From JAQUBU01 sp036677685 (lineage in GTDB: Bacteria; Bacillota; Syntrophomonadia; Syntrophomonadales; Syntrophomonadaceae), in NCBI GenBank assembly GCA_036677685.1, contig JAVBWA010000011.1:62001-126000 (forward strand): 64,000 nt of DNA, read 5' to 3'. Positions 15,444 through 24,351 of the stretch are shown piece after piece; positions within the stretch are counted from its first letter, which is position 1, and the number at the start of each line of letters is the position of its first letter. The notes beneath the pieces are model-generated. The model made no database searches. It worked only from the letters and a program-made list of their open reading frames with translations, and was not told the origin of the DNA. The translations under genes were made by a program, and so were the position numbers.

Positions 15444-18371
15444 TTATGAATTTGGGATTTTTCGAGCTATCTCTTCAAAAAGTTGACAAAATATTTGCTG
15501 AAATTGTTCATGTAGTTTGAATATTTCTGTTTCATCTTCGGCAGCAAGAGAATGTTGCAGCTCTGAGGCAATCTTGAAAAATCTTTTGGCACCGATATTA
15601 CCGGAACTGCCTTTAATTTTGTGAACAATTTGGATAGCATCTAGATAGCGCCTTTCATTTATACTGCTGTTTAACAAGGGTAAAACATCCTTATTTTCAC
15701 GATAATACTCATCCAAAACCATTAAATATAACTCCGTATTATTACCTAAACGTACAATACCGTCCTTTTCGTCCAGAACGGCTTCATAAGCAGCGGCAAT
15801 CTCTTGTTTCATTACTTCTTCATGCTGTCGATTCCGGCGTCCTTCCTGCAACGGTTTCAATACACTCCAAATTGTTCCTACAAATTGTTCCGGTTCAAAA
15901 GGCTTGCTTATGTAATAGTCAATCCCAACCTGCTTACACTTCTCTTCTACCCCCGCAATTGCATCTGCGGTCATGGCCACAATGGGTATGGAAGTATTCA
16001 ATTCTCTAATGAGGCCGGTTGCTTCGTAGCCATTCAAAACCGGCATATGTAAATCCATGAGAATTAAATCTAATTCCTGTTGATGTTTTTGGAAAAATTC
16101 GAATCCGGTTTTCCCATTATCAGTCAAAGACACCTTAAATCCAGCTTGCTCCAGAATCGAACGGGCAATAAACTGATTGGTCTTATTATCCTCTACAATA
16201 AGTACATGATAGGGGTAGTCCACCAAGAAATCAGCAGTCTGATCTTCATTTGATGAGCTATCATGCATTGCCAGGACTTTATCCTTAAAAATTTCAATAA
16301 TGCCATTATGCAGAGTGGAAGCTATGATTGGCTTGGTAATAGCGAAATCAATTTCCACATCCTCAATTTTTTCGAAAAGATCTTCCCTCATGAGTGGAAT
16401 CATTAAAATGATTCTGGGTTTCGTTTTTATTAATGGGTCAACTTTTATAGTATTAACAAAATTGATGCCTCCGCAGTTAGGTGTATCATTATCTACAATT
16501 AACAAATCATAGGGTTTGTCATCCGTATTTATGGTATTTCTAAGCAACTGTACAATCACATCTTCTGATGATAAAAATTCTGCCTGCATATTAAAAGAAT
16601 TTAAATATTCTCTAAGCAAATTTGAACAGGTCATGTTTTTTTCCAAAACCAGCACTCGTATATTTTTGAAGTAAATGGATGCTGAATTTTTTTTATTCAC
16701 ATCCTCTTTTTCTAGATCAACTTCTAATGCTAATCGAATAATAAAGGTTGTTCCTTCGCCCGGAGTACTATAAACATTAATTTCACCATCCAGCAGTTCA
16801 ACCAGGTTTTTTACAATTGACAATCCCAGGCCGGTACCCCCAAAACGCCTGTTAATAGTTGAATCGCCTTGATCGAATGGCTTAAACAGATTATTTAACT
16901 GCTCCTTGGACATACCAATGCCGGTATCTATAACACTAAATTCCAAATGACAAATATTATTTTCACTTGCCAGCAATCGAACCTTGACCGATACTTCCCC
17001 ATCTGATGTAAACTTAACCGCGTTGTTGATAACATTCAAAAATATTTGTTCCAACCTGGTTGGATCTCCCCAAAAATATACTGGAATTTGGGGGTCCTTA
17101 TTCAAATCAAAAACAATACCTTGCTCCTCAATTTTAAATGATACGATATTAATAACCTGTTGCAGTACTTTGTCTAAATTGAACGAAATTCTTTCAATGT
17201 CAATTTTTCCAGCTTCAATCTTGGAAAAATCCAAAATATCATTAATAATGCCCAGCATGTTCCTTGATGCCTGGGTAATCTTATCCAAATATATCCTTTG
17301 CGTAGTGGTGATGCCGGTTTTCTTAATTAAATACGCCATACCCGTTATGGCATTCAGAGGGGTTCTAATCTCATGTGACATGCGAGCTAAAAAAGTAGAT
17401 TTGAACTGGTTGGCGACTTCGGCTTCTTCCTTGGCAACTTTCAGAGCCTCTTCAACTCTTATTCGCTCGGCAACTTCCTTTTTTAATTTTATAATCCAAT
17501 ACCAGGAAACCAAAATAATGATTAATATTAACACACCAACAATGACCGCAATTTTAATTATCTTGCTATAATCAACCTGGTTCTCGATGCCGATCCAGCG
17601 ATTATTAATCTCTATCCTTTCTTCCTCGGTTATACTGGCCAGCCCTTTATTAATAATACCCAACAACTGGGGCCAGTCGTCTCGCACTGCAAAATAAAGC
17701 GCTTGCTTTTCTTCATCATCGATTTTAATATACTTTAAATCTGTCAGTCCATTAGTCTTAATTATATAACTTGAGGTTGCTAAATTACCCACAAAGTATT
17801 TCTCGCTGCCAGCAGCAACTGCTTCCAGTGCTTCCAAATCCGTTTTGTAAAGACTAAATTCAATAGAGTCAAAAATCTTTAGATGACTGTGGTGGGAACT
17901 GTTTTTCTTGACGGCTACTTTTTTATTAAACAAGTCTTCCAGTTTGCTGATACTGTTTTCGCTATTTTTTACAATAATCACTCTTTGGAAGTAATAATAA
18001 GGCTCTGAATACTTAAAAAACTGCTCGCGTTCTCTGGTCTTGGCAATGCACGGTAATGCATCCAGCTGTTTGGTGGCCGCCTTTTCGTAGGCCTGAGGCC
18101 AGGTTAAGCCCCTGTCTATCTCCATTTTTATGCCAGTCCGTTCACTAAGCAATTTAATATAATCAGCAGCGATACCCTTATATTCACCATCAGAATCAAA
18201 AAACTCATAGGGAATAAACTGTGGATCAACCCCCAGCCGAATGACCGGGTGATTCTGGATAAACTCGCTCTCAGCGGGTGTGAATACTATTTCACTTGCT
18301 TTTGCATAAGCAATGTTGCAAAAGACCATAAGTGCGAACACGCCAAGCAAAATAGTCTTTATAAACCGCAC
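15444..18371 (-). CDS. Hybrid histidine kinase with periplasmic-type SBP sensor and HPt
   Basis: The 975-residue protein has a BvgS/EvgS-like design. A signal peptide precedes an extracellular type-3 solute-binding domain (about 30-265: VIRLGVDPQFIPYEF, LDALPCIAKTRERE). One membrane segment follows at about 270-292. HisKA carries the phospho-acceptor in MSHEIRTPLN (about 335), and the ATPase domain has NAVKF and GTGLGLSIVKN. Two receiver domains follow, then a C-terminal HPt with IVHKIKGSSGNIG. The first receiver keeps a VDNDTP aspartate but has EKN in place of the acidic pair, so it may be inactive. The second is canonical (VEDNKTNQ, LMDLHMPV). The HD-GYP regulator gene lies 14 bases upstream, its probable partner. 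The start is GTG. Confidence 0.92.
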   Translation of the reverse strand: MRFIKTILLGVFALMVFCNIAYAKASEIVFTPAESEFIQNHPVIRLGVDPQFIPYEFFDSDGEYKGIAADYIKLLSERTGIKMEIDRGLTWPQAYEKAATKQLDALPCIAKTREREQFFKYSEPYYYFQRVIIVKNSENSISKLEDLFNKKVAVKKNSSHHSHLKIFDSIEFSLYKTDLEALEAVAAGSEKYFVGNLATSSYIIKTNGLTDLKYIKIDDEEKQALYFAVRDDWPQLLGIINKGLASITEEERIEINNRWIGIENQVDYSKIIKIAVIVGVLILIIILVSWYWIIKLKKEVAERIRVEEALKVAKEEAEVANQFKSTFLARMSHEIRTPLNAITGMAYLIKKTGITTTQRIYLDKITQASRNMLGIINDILDFSKIEAGKIDIERISFNLDKVLQQVINIVSFKIEEQGIVFDLNKDPQIPVYFWGDPTRLEQIFLNVINNAVKFTSDGEVSVKVRLLASENNICHLEFSVIDTGIGMSKEQLNNLFKPFDQGDSTINRRFGGTGLGLSIVKNLVELLDGEINVYSTPGEGTTFIIRLALEVDLEKEDVNKKNSASIYFKNIRVLVLEKNMTCSNLLREYLNSFNMQAEFLSSEDVIVQLLRNTINTDDKPYDLLIVDNDTPNCGGINFVNTIKVDPLIKTKPRIILMIPLMREDLFEKIEDVEIDFAITKPIIASTLHNGIIEIFKDKVLAMHDSSSNEDQTADFLVDYPYHVLIVEDNKTNQFIARSILEQAGFKVSLTDNGKTGFEFFQKHQQELDLILMDLHMPVLNGYEATGLIRELNTSIPIVAMTADAIAGVEEKCKQVGIDYYISKPFEPEQFVGTIWSVLKPLQEGRRNRQHEEVMKQEIAAAYEAVLDEKDGIVRLGNNTELYLMVLDEYYRENKDVLPLLNSSINERRYLDAIQIVHKIKGSSGNIGAKRFFKIASELQHSLAAEDETEIFKLHEQFQQIFCQLFEEIARKIPNS

Positions 18372-18385
18372 ACCTATTCCTCCTC

Positions 18386-19465
18386 TTATATAAGGCGTTG
18401 CCCATATTTACTGGCAATTTGTCTAATTTCATTTTCTATTTCGATAAATGCATCTACAATATAAGGATCAAAATGTTTGCCCCGTTCATTCAGTATAATT
18501 TCCAAGGCTTTTTCATGGGTAAACGCAGGTTTATAAACTCTTTCGTTAACCAAGGCATCATAAACATCAATAATAGCCATTAAACGCCCGCAAAGTGGTA
18601 TGTCTTCACCTTGCAGACCCTTGGGATAACCAGAACCATCGAATTTTTCATGATGATTCCCCGCAATTTCAATTGCGGTATGAATAAAGGTAGCACTCTT
18701 TTCAAGATTTAAATCATAGCTTAAGGCTTCAACTCCGTAAGTAGTATGCTTTTTCATAATTTCAAATTCGTGCGGGTCCAGTTTCCCCGGTTTTAATAAA
18801 ATTTTATCCGGTATGCCCACTTTCCCAATATCATGCAATGGTGCGGTTTTAAAAAGTTCGCCTATATATTCATCACACATAATCTCAGAATATTTTGTTT
18901 TGGTTTTCAAGTGTTCACATAGAATCTTCATCATCCACTGGGTTCTTATGGTATGATTACTGGACTCGATATTACGTATTTCCAGCAGACCAATCAAAGC
19001 ATGAATGGTAATATCCCTGGTTATAACCAGTTCCCGGGTTCGAGCCGATACTGTTTCCTCCAAAATGAGATTGTGTTCTTCTACGCTTTTCCGAGCCCTT
19101 CGCAAGCTTAAATGAACCTCTATCCTTTTTCTTAAGGACGCCATATTCAGAGGCTTTCTTATATAGTCTACGGCCCCCAAATCCAAGCCTTTTACTTCAT
19201 TTTCGATTTCATCATAATTTGTCAATATTAACGTAGTTATCTTTCTATACACGCTATCCTCCTGCAGCACCTGCAGGACTTCGAATCCATTCATATTGGG
19301 CATATTCAAATCCAAAATGATTAAATCCAGGGTGGGGTTATTCTTAATAATCTCCATAGCCTCAATCCCGTCGTAGGCCAACAGAAGATTATAATCAGAC
19401 AGAATGCTTGTAATCAACATCATATCGGTTTTGGAATCATCCACAATTAGTATTTTTACATCCAT
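18386..19465 (-). CDS. Response regulator with HD-GYP c-di-GMP phosphodiesterase
   Basis: The 359-residue protein has an N-terminal receiver domain (IVDDSKTDM acidic pocket, phospho-acceptor in ILDLNMPN near residue 52, TNYDEIEN). A short coiled linker leads to an HD-GYP domain with LHDIGKVGIPD (HD pair), HTTYGVEAL, NHHEKFDGSGYPKGL and IIDVYDAL. HD-GYP enzymes hydrolyse cyclic-di-GMP to pGpG or GMP; all metal-ligand motifs appear intact. It lies between a solute-binding lipoprotein gene (11 bases upstream) and a hybrid kinase gene (14 bases downstream), a tight three-gene operon. The likely flow is extracellular ligand, kinase, HPt, this regulator, then lower c-di-GMP. Confidence 0.93.
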   Translation of the reverse strand: MDVKILIVDDSKTDMMLITSILSDYNLLLAYDGIEAMEIIKNNPTLDLIILDLNMPNMNGFEVLQVLQEDSVYRKITTLILTNYDEIENEVKGLDLGAVDYIRKPLNMASLRKRIEVHLSLRRARKSVEEHNLILEETVSARTRELVITRDITIHALIGLLEIRNIESSNHTIRTQWMMKILCEHLKTKTKYSEIMCDEYIGELFKTAPLHDIGKVGIPDKILLKPGKLDPHEFEIMKKHTTYGVEALSYDLNLEKSATFIHTAIEIAGNHHEKFDGSGYPKGLQGEDIPLCGRLMAIIDVYDALVNERVYKPAFTHEKALEIILNERGKHFDPYIVDAFIEIENEIRQIASKYGQRLI

Positions 19466-19476
19466 GCGTACCCCTC

Positions 19477-20793
19477 CTATTTCTCTTGTTCCGTCAAAAT
19501 TCTATTCCCTTCAGTTTCAATGGTCATTAGAAATACTTCTATTGGCACCTTGTCGGCCATGACCTGGTTTAGTCCGGGAGCATAATATTGATCTTTTATT
19601 ACTTGCCACCGTGGAACTGGTACATCTATGCTCGGATTCTTAAAGCCCTCCAAAAAAGGTATGAATTCCGGATATTCTTTAAAAACCATGCTATCAGCTA
19701 AATCCTTTCTAACCGGTGTACGAAAAGGATAATACGCATCATGTTCCGGGCTGTATTCTCCATTCATAATCTTTTCCTGAGCTTCCTTGGAAATAAGATA
19801 AGTAATGAATTTTATAGCAGATGATCTTTTCTCGGCACTTATCTCCGCGGGTAGAGCCAGCATCATGGGACCTACCTCCGAGTACATTCCTATATCATCC
19901 AAAGCAATAACTCCTACTTCAAAGGGGTTGCCATTCTTCCATATATCTGTAACGCCCCACAATCCTTGGAATTCAAATGCCACTTGTTGTTTCCTGAAGT
20001 AATCCATTACTTCTATGCCAGTGTCATTAATCCATGTTTTTTGAGCATGCTGTCCAAGCGTATTTTTGTAAAACTCAATAGCAGATTTGGCATTTTCGTT
20101 ATTAAGCGAAACACTCTTACCATCTTCATCAACCAAACGCGAGCCAAAAGTATAAATAAATTGATTGACCATCCAGGAAACATCATTATGGTTGGCACCT
20201 ACCAACCCGATGCCCCGGGCGTTCGTATTAGCCTCAACTTTCTTGCAGGCTGCAAGAAGATCATTTATACTTTTTATGGTCTTAGGATCGACACCTGCTA
20301 TCTTCAAAAGATCCTGGTTATAAATCAAGCACATAGAATGTCCCACCCAGGGAATACCATAGGTCTTGCCGTCAACAACTGCCATATTCCATAAATTTTG
20401 ATAGAAATAATCCTTTTCTTTTGTGAAATAATCGGTTAAATCGAGCAATTTCCCTTCATAGCCGAAGTATTTTACAAACCTATAGGGCAGGACATAAATA
20501 TCAACCGGCGAATCATTTTTCAACATGCCTTCAACAATATTAAAATTTTCATCTCCACCTACCAGCTTAATTTCAAAGCTGTCATTACTTACCGCATTAT
20601 ATGAATCTACTATTTTTTGAATCGTTTCTGCACGACCGGAATAGGCTTTCCAGGTTATACGAAAAGTCAAGGTCTCCTTTGGCATTGTCGAAATCGCGGG
20701 TTCGGTGGTATTATTGCTGCTGCACCCCACAATAAAACTGGCAAGCAAACAAAGTATACTTATACATTTAACCTTGAAACCCAAGCCTTCCAT
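19477..20793 (-). CDS. Family 1 extracellular solute-binding lipoprotein
   Basis: The 438-residue precursor has a lipoprotein signal peptide ending at the lipobox FIVGCSS. A type-1 (UgpB/MalE-like) binding protein follows: FRITWKAYSGRAETIQKIVD near the start, a substrate-cleft motif GKTYGIPWVGHSMCLIYNQ, and YFRKQQVAFEFQGLWGV. No permease genes accompany it. Instead it heads an operon with an HD-GYP regulator and a hybrid kinase, so it probably hands ligand to the kinase rather than to a transporter; this is inference from context. The ATG follows GGAGGGGATTCAGG; an earlier in-frame ATG lacks a ribosome site. Confidence 0.87.
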   Translation of the reverse strand: MEGLGFKVKCISILCLLASFIVGCSSNNTTEPAISTMPKETLTFRITWKAYSGRAETIQKIVDSYNAVSNDSFEIKLVGGDENFNIVEGMLKNDSPVDIYVLPYRFVKYFGYEGKLLDLTDYFTKEKDYFYQNLWNMAVVDGKTYGIPWVGHSMCLIYNQDLLKIAGVDPKTIKSINDLLAACKKVEANTNARGIGLVGANHNDVSWMVNQFIYTFGSRLVDEDGKSVSLNNENAKSAIEFYKNTLGQHAQKTWINDTGIEVMDYFRKQQVAFEFQGLWGVTDIWKNGNPFEVGVIALDDIGMYSEVGPMMLALPAEISAEKRSSAIKFITYLISKEAQEKIMNGEYSPEHDAYYPFRTPVRKDLADSMVFKEYPEFIPFLEGFKNPSIDVPVPRWQVIKDQYYAPGLNQVMADKVPIEVFLMTIETEGNRILTEQEK

Positions 20794-21291
20794 CCTGAAT
20801 CCCCTCCAAGACCTCACACAAAATTACCTAAACCGGCATTTATTTCATCTAACATTAACTTATCTTATGTAAGCTATTTTGAAAAGGATAATACAGGAAA
20901 TTAATATCGGCTATTTCATTTTGCTCTATGCTTACCAGAAGTGGCAAGAAGGTGAATCAATCCCAGTTTAAAAATATTTTCGCTCCTAATATGCGTTTAC
21001 CGTCCCTTTGACAACTTCCGAATATATCAAATAACTAATCACTCGTTAATTTCAAAAACGCAAACCACCAAGAACCAATCTCGGTGGTTTGTTGCCTTTA
21101 TAGAGGTAATGGTTAAAAACGTTATATAATTGATTAGATTACGATCGCCAAATACGAGATTACTTCCCGTCAGGGAAAAACGCAAGAAATTCTTAAGATT
21201 TATATCAAGTTTTTTGTCAGTCTCCTCATCTAAAGTATATTTAAGGTTCACGGGTTTAACAATTCACTCATTAATACGAGGGGGGATTTGG
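20794..21291. other. Divergent intergenic region with an inverted repeat
   Basis: This stretch separates the leftward SBP/HD-GYP/kinase operon from the rightward two-component operon. It holds CAAACCACC/GGTGGTTTG (21061-21091), a 9-base stem without a T-run, and a plus-strand promoter (21214-21241). I see no gene. Confidence 0.5.
21214..21241 (+). promoter_or_regulatory. Sigma-A type promoter of the two-component operon
   Basis: TTGTCA and TATATT are separated by 16 bases, 50 bases upstream of the response regulator start. Confidence 0.5.
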
Positions 21292-21993
21292 ATGGAAAGG
21301 CAACGCATCCTGGTGGTGGACGACGACCAGGAGATTGTGAAGGCCATTGGCATCAACCTGCAGAACGAGGGCTATGAAGTTTTCATGGCCTATGATGGTC
21401 TGCAGGCGTTGGATATAATCAGCAGTAAAAGTGTACAGCTTATTATCCTCGATGTAATGATGCCGCGCCTGGACGGGCTGTCTACCACCCTGAAGATTCG
21501 GGAAGAGAAAAACATACCCATCATCATCCTGTCGGCCAAATCGGAGGATACGGATAAAGTTCTGGGATTGTCGATGGGGGCTGATGATTATGTCACCAAA
21601 CCATTTAACACCATGGAGCTTATGGCCCGGATCAAATCCCAGCTGCGGCGCTACCTTAATTTGGGGGATGTAAATGGACAGGCCAAATCGAATATCCTGC
21701 AATCGGGAGGGCTATGTTTTGACCTGGAAAATCATACTCTGACAGTTGATGGCGACCCGGTCAAACTAACCGCTACTGAGACCAAAATTATGGAGTTATT
21801 AATGCGAAGCCCGGGACGTATCTTTCCGGCTGAGGAAATCTACGAGCGGGTCTGGGAAGCACCCGCCTACGGGGTCGAAAATACGGTTATGGTACATATT
21901 CGCCGCATAAGGGAAAAAATCGAGATAAACCCGAAAGAGCCAAAATATTTAAAGGTGGTATGGGGAATTGGATACAAAATCGAAAAAATCTAG
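21292..21993 (+). CDS. OmpR/PhoB family response regulator
   Basis: The 233-residue protein has a receiver domain (VVDDDQEI, phospho-acceptor in ILDVMMPR, conserved Thr/Ser in ILSAKSED, Lys in VTKPF). A winged helix of the OmpR/VanR type follows: PVKLTATETKIMELLMRSPG, then ENTVMVHIRRIREKIE and WGIGYKIE. The ATG used follows GAGGGGGGATTTGG; the frame is open 54 codons upstream but that extension is not conserved-looking. It overlaps the kinase gene by 26 bases, so the two are translationally coupled. The sequence resembles VanR/envelope-stress regulators, but its targets are unknown. Confidence 0.93.
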   Translation: MERQRILVVDDDQEIVKAIGINLQNEGYEVFMAYDGLQALDIISSKSVQLIILDVMMPRLDGLSTTLKIREEKNIPIIILSAKSEDTDKVLGLSMGADDYVTKPFNTMELMARIKSQLRRYLNLGDVNGQAKSNILQSGGLCFDLENHTLTVDGDPVKLTATETKIMELLMRSPGRIFPAEEIYERVWEAPAYGVENTVMVHIRRIREKIEINPKEPKYLKVVWGIGYKIEKI

Positions 21994-23989
21994 GCCATGG
22001 ACAGCCTGGCTCTGCTTTATTCTGGGTGTCAGCCTGATTGGAGTGCTTCTGTTTACCGGACTGGGCATGGTGGAGAAATCTCGCGGTAATCTGGGTGTGT
22101 TAAAGGCTCCTTTTACTGATAACTACCAAAATAGCATAGTATTTAAAGAGCGTACCGCTCATTATTTTAACAATCTGTTTTCCTTGGTAGAAAATGATTC
22201 TACTCATAACAACAGCTATATGGAAATGATCAGGAATATGTTAAAGGATGAAGGAATAAACGTCAAGTATTGCGCGGTAAACCTAAACACCGGCTTGTTA
22301 GTAACAAATATGGAGGGCAGTATTTCCTTTCCCGACTCGGGAGGATTGCCGACAATGCCACTCGGCTATGATTATTATTGGTATTTGAATGGCCAAAAGC
22401 TAATCATAATGGATCATGACAAGCTAGTCGATACCGAGCGGCTGGACAGCGGCTATCAAAACCTGGTAAATATGTACGATTATGCCCCCTCCCCCAATAG
22501 CCGGGTATTGCTGGCAATCAAGGACCCGCTGGTAAAAAACCCCTACTCGCGTTCAATGTACTATTATGACCAACAATTGTCTAAAATTGTCGGCTGGGTC
22601 TTCATCGTACTGGGAGTACTGGCACTGGCGTTGCTAGTATATGCGTTTATAAGGCGCAGGGACAAACGGGAGTATGACTGGAAACTTGCTTCCTGGTCGG
22701 GGGCCATCTGGCTGGAGGTTAAAGTACTGCTGTCCATCCTGGTACTGACCCTAATGATTGGAGTGTCAGTCCAGTTTTCCAATGGGTATAGTCTGCTGAG
22801 CGATGTCCTGGAAATGATATTTATAAGTACAGCTATAATACTGGGCTTATGGTGGTTCTATCTGATGACTGTAGATATAATTATCAACCGAGGTAACTTT
22901 TTCCGCCATAATACCATAAACTCCTCAATTAAATGGTACCGGAATTACGAAAACAAGTATTCCTGGCAGCAGTCCATGATCAAGCGTGCCTATTGGCTGG
23001 TGGGAGCTGAAACGGTGTTGGCATTGCTGTCGGTCTTGTCTTTGTTGATATCCATATCTGCAAACGAGTTTATAATGTTTTTGATCGCTCTGTTGATCGC
23101 CGGAGTTGGTATATATCTCATCTGCCGTTACCTGAATCGTTACAACCAAACCATTAATGACCTGGGCCGGCTGATCGACCACATTGAAATGATTAAAAAC
23201 GGCGATATGGAAAGCCGGCTGGAACTGGCAGCCGACGCCGATATATATCCGGCTGCGCAGAATCTCAATGCTTTGCAGGAAGGCCTAAATACGGCAGTCA
23301 TTGAAAAACTAAAATCAGAACGTATTAAAATAGAGCTAATTACCAATGTATCACATGACCTGAAGACTCCGCTGACCTCAATTGTCAGCTATGTTGACCT
23401 GCTGGGCAAAGAAGAAAACCTGCCCGAAAAGGTTAATGATTATATAAAAATTCTGGCCCAAAAGTCAGATCGTCTAAAAAACCTGGTTCAGGACCTGTTC
23501 GACCTATCCAAAGCCAGCAGCGGCAATGTCACCCTGGATATGGAGCAGCTGGATCTGGCGCGGTTAATCAAGCAAACCCTTGCGGATATGGAAGAACCCA
23601 TAAATCAATCAGGGCTTACCTTCCGGCTCAATATCCCCGATGAACCCGTCTATATTTTAAGTGACGGCAAAAAGCTCTACCGGGTTTGGGAGAACCTGAT
23701 TGCCAATACCCTAAAATACTCGCTCGCCGGTTCACGGGTATTTGTTGATTTAAGTGTAGAAGATAAAGAAGCTCTGGCTACGATAAAAAACACCGCTAAT
23801 TACGAAATGACTTTCAGTGAAGAGGAAATCCTGCAGCGTTTTGTAAGAGGAGATATATCCAGAACTACTGAGGGTTCAGGATTAGGACTCTCCATCGCCG
23901 AGAGCTTTGCCCGGATATGCGGAGGCCAGTTTGGAATAAAGATCGATGGTGACTTGTTCAAGGTAGATCTGTTGTTTACAACAATTTAA
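21968..23989 (+). CDS. Membrane sensor histidine kinase
   Basis: The 673-residue protein starts at a TTG preceded by AAAGGTGG. One membrane segment near the N-terminus is followed by an extracytoplasmic region of about 170 residues. Four to five more hydrophobic segments lie between about 200 and 395, then a HAMP-like helix (LIDHIEMIKNGDMESRLEL). HisKA carries the histidine in NVSHDLKTPLTSI (about 462), and the ATPase domain has NLIANTLKYS and GSGLGLSIAES. The ATP-lid box is reduced. It is the partner of the overlapping OmpR-type regulator. The number of membrane segments is like VanS/GraS-type envelope sensors with an added polytopic domain. Stimulus unknown. Confidence 0.9.
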   Translation: MDTKSKKSRPWTAWLCFILGVSLIGVLLFTGLGMVEKSRGNLGVLKAPFTDNYQNSIVFKERTAHYFNNLFSLVENDSTHNNSYMEMIRNMLKDEGINVKYCAVNLNTGLLVTNMEGSISFPDSGGLPTMPLGYDYYWYLNGQKLIIMDHDKLVDTERLDSGYQNLVNMYDYAPSPNSRVLLAIKDPLVKNPYSRSMYYYDQQLSKIVGWVFIVLGVLALALLVYAFIRRRDKREYDWKLASWSGAIWLEVKVLLSILVLTLMIGVSVQFSNGYSLLSDVLEMIFISTAIILGLWWFYLMTVDIIINRGNFFRHNTINSSIKWYRNYENKYSWQQSMIKRAYWLVGAETVLALLSVLSLLISISANEFIMFLIALLIAGVGIYLICRYLNRYNQTINDLGRLIDHIEMIKNGDMESRLELAADADIYPAAQNLNALQEGLNTAVIEKLKSERIKIELITNVSHDLKTPLTSIVSYVDLLGKEENLPEKVNDYIKILAQKSDRLKNLVQDLFDLSKASSGNVTLDMEQLDLARLIKQTLADMEEPINQSGLTFRLNIPDEPVYILSDGKKLYRVWENLIANTLKYSLAGSRVFVDLSVEDKEALATIKNTANYEMTFSEEEILQRFVRGDISRTTEGSGLGLSIAESFARICGGQFGIKIDGDLFKVDLLFTTI

Positions 23990-24060
23990 TAATCCCTTGA
24001 CTGAAAAATTATTAGACAGCTTTTCACCTGGATGGCTGGTAATAATGAAGGAAGCAGGGG

Positions 24061-24199
24061 GAACGTCAGACCGTGTTAAAATAGCTTACAGAAATGGCTA
24101 AATATAGGCACTTTCCTATTATAATAGTATTAGCAGGAGGTGCTGAAATGAGTCATAAATTTCGCCGATAAGCCTAGTTTTCACACAGTCTGACGGTTC
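24061..24199. mobile_element. MITE-like element with inverted ends
   Basis: GAACGTCAGACCGTGT (24061-24076) and ACACAGTCTGACGGTTC (24183-24199) are near-perfect inverted ends. Between them lie a plus-strand TATAAT, the ribosome site AGGAGGTGCTGAA and a seven-codon frame MSHKFRR. The left flank GGAAGCAGGGG resembles the REP hairpin at 15402. It looks like a non-autonomous element carrying only the start of a gene. Confidence 0.5.
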
Positions 24200-24213
24200 T
24201 TTGACACCCCACC

Positions 24214-24253
24214 TTGAGGATGTAATAATTTACGCAGGATTCTCCGGCGTACC
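24214..24253. repeat. Direct repeat, left flank of the ABC transporter block
   Basis: The sequence TTGAGGATGTAATAATTTAC followed by GCAGGATTCTCCGGCGTACC recurs with small differences at 29940-29977. The two copies bracket the 5.6-kb transporter block. Confidence 0.65.
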
Positions 24254-24261
24254 CCGAAATT

Positions 24262-24351
24262 CTTTTGAAAATTCGTACACCGTTTGTTAGGACAAAGACC
24301 AGCGGAACTAGACTGGGTCTTGCAGTTTGCTACAGTATAGCAGAGGTTTCT
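24262..24351 (+). pseudogene. Histidine kinase C-terminal fragment
   Basis: The plus strand encodes IRTPFVRTKTSGTRLGLAVC, the end of a kinase ATPase domain (G2 box, usually GTGLGLAVC; the kinase at 57511 has the equivalent TPFFTTKEQGTGLGLAVCYR). Nothing of the remaining kinase is present. The fragment is cut off by, and overlaps, the 3' end of the leftward ABC ATPase gene. Confidence 0.65.

Noticed and set aside
16984..17571. Long open frame antisense to the hybrid kinase (195 codons)
   Set aside because: No ribosome site, no recognisable domain, and the opposite strand has an unambiguous kinase.
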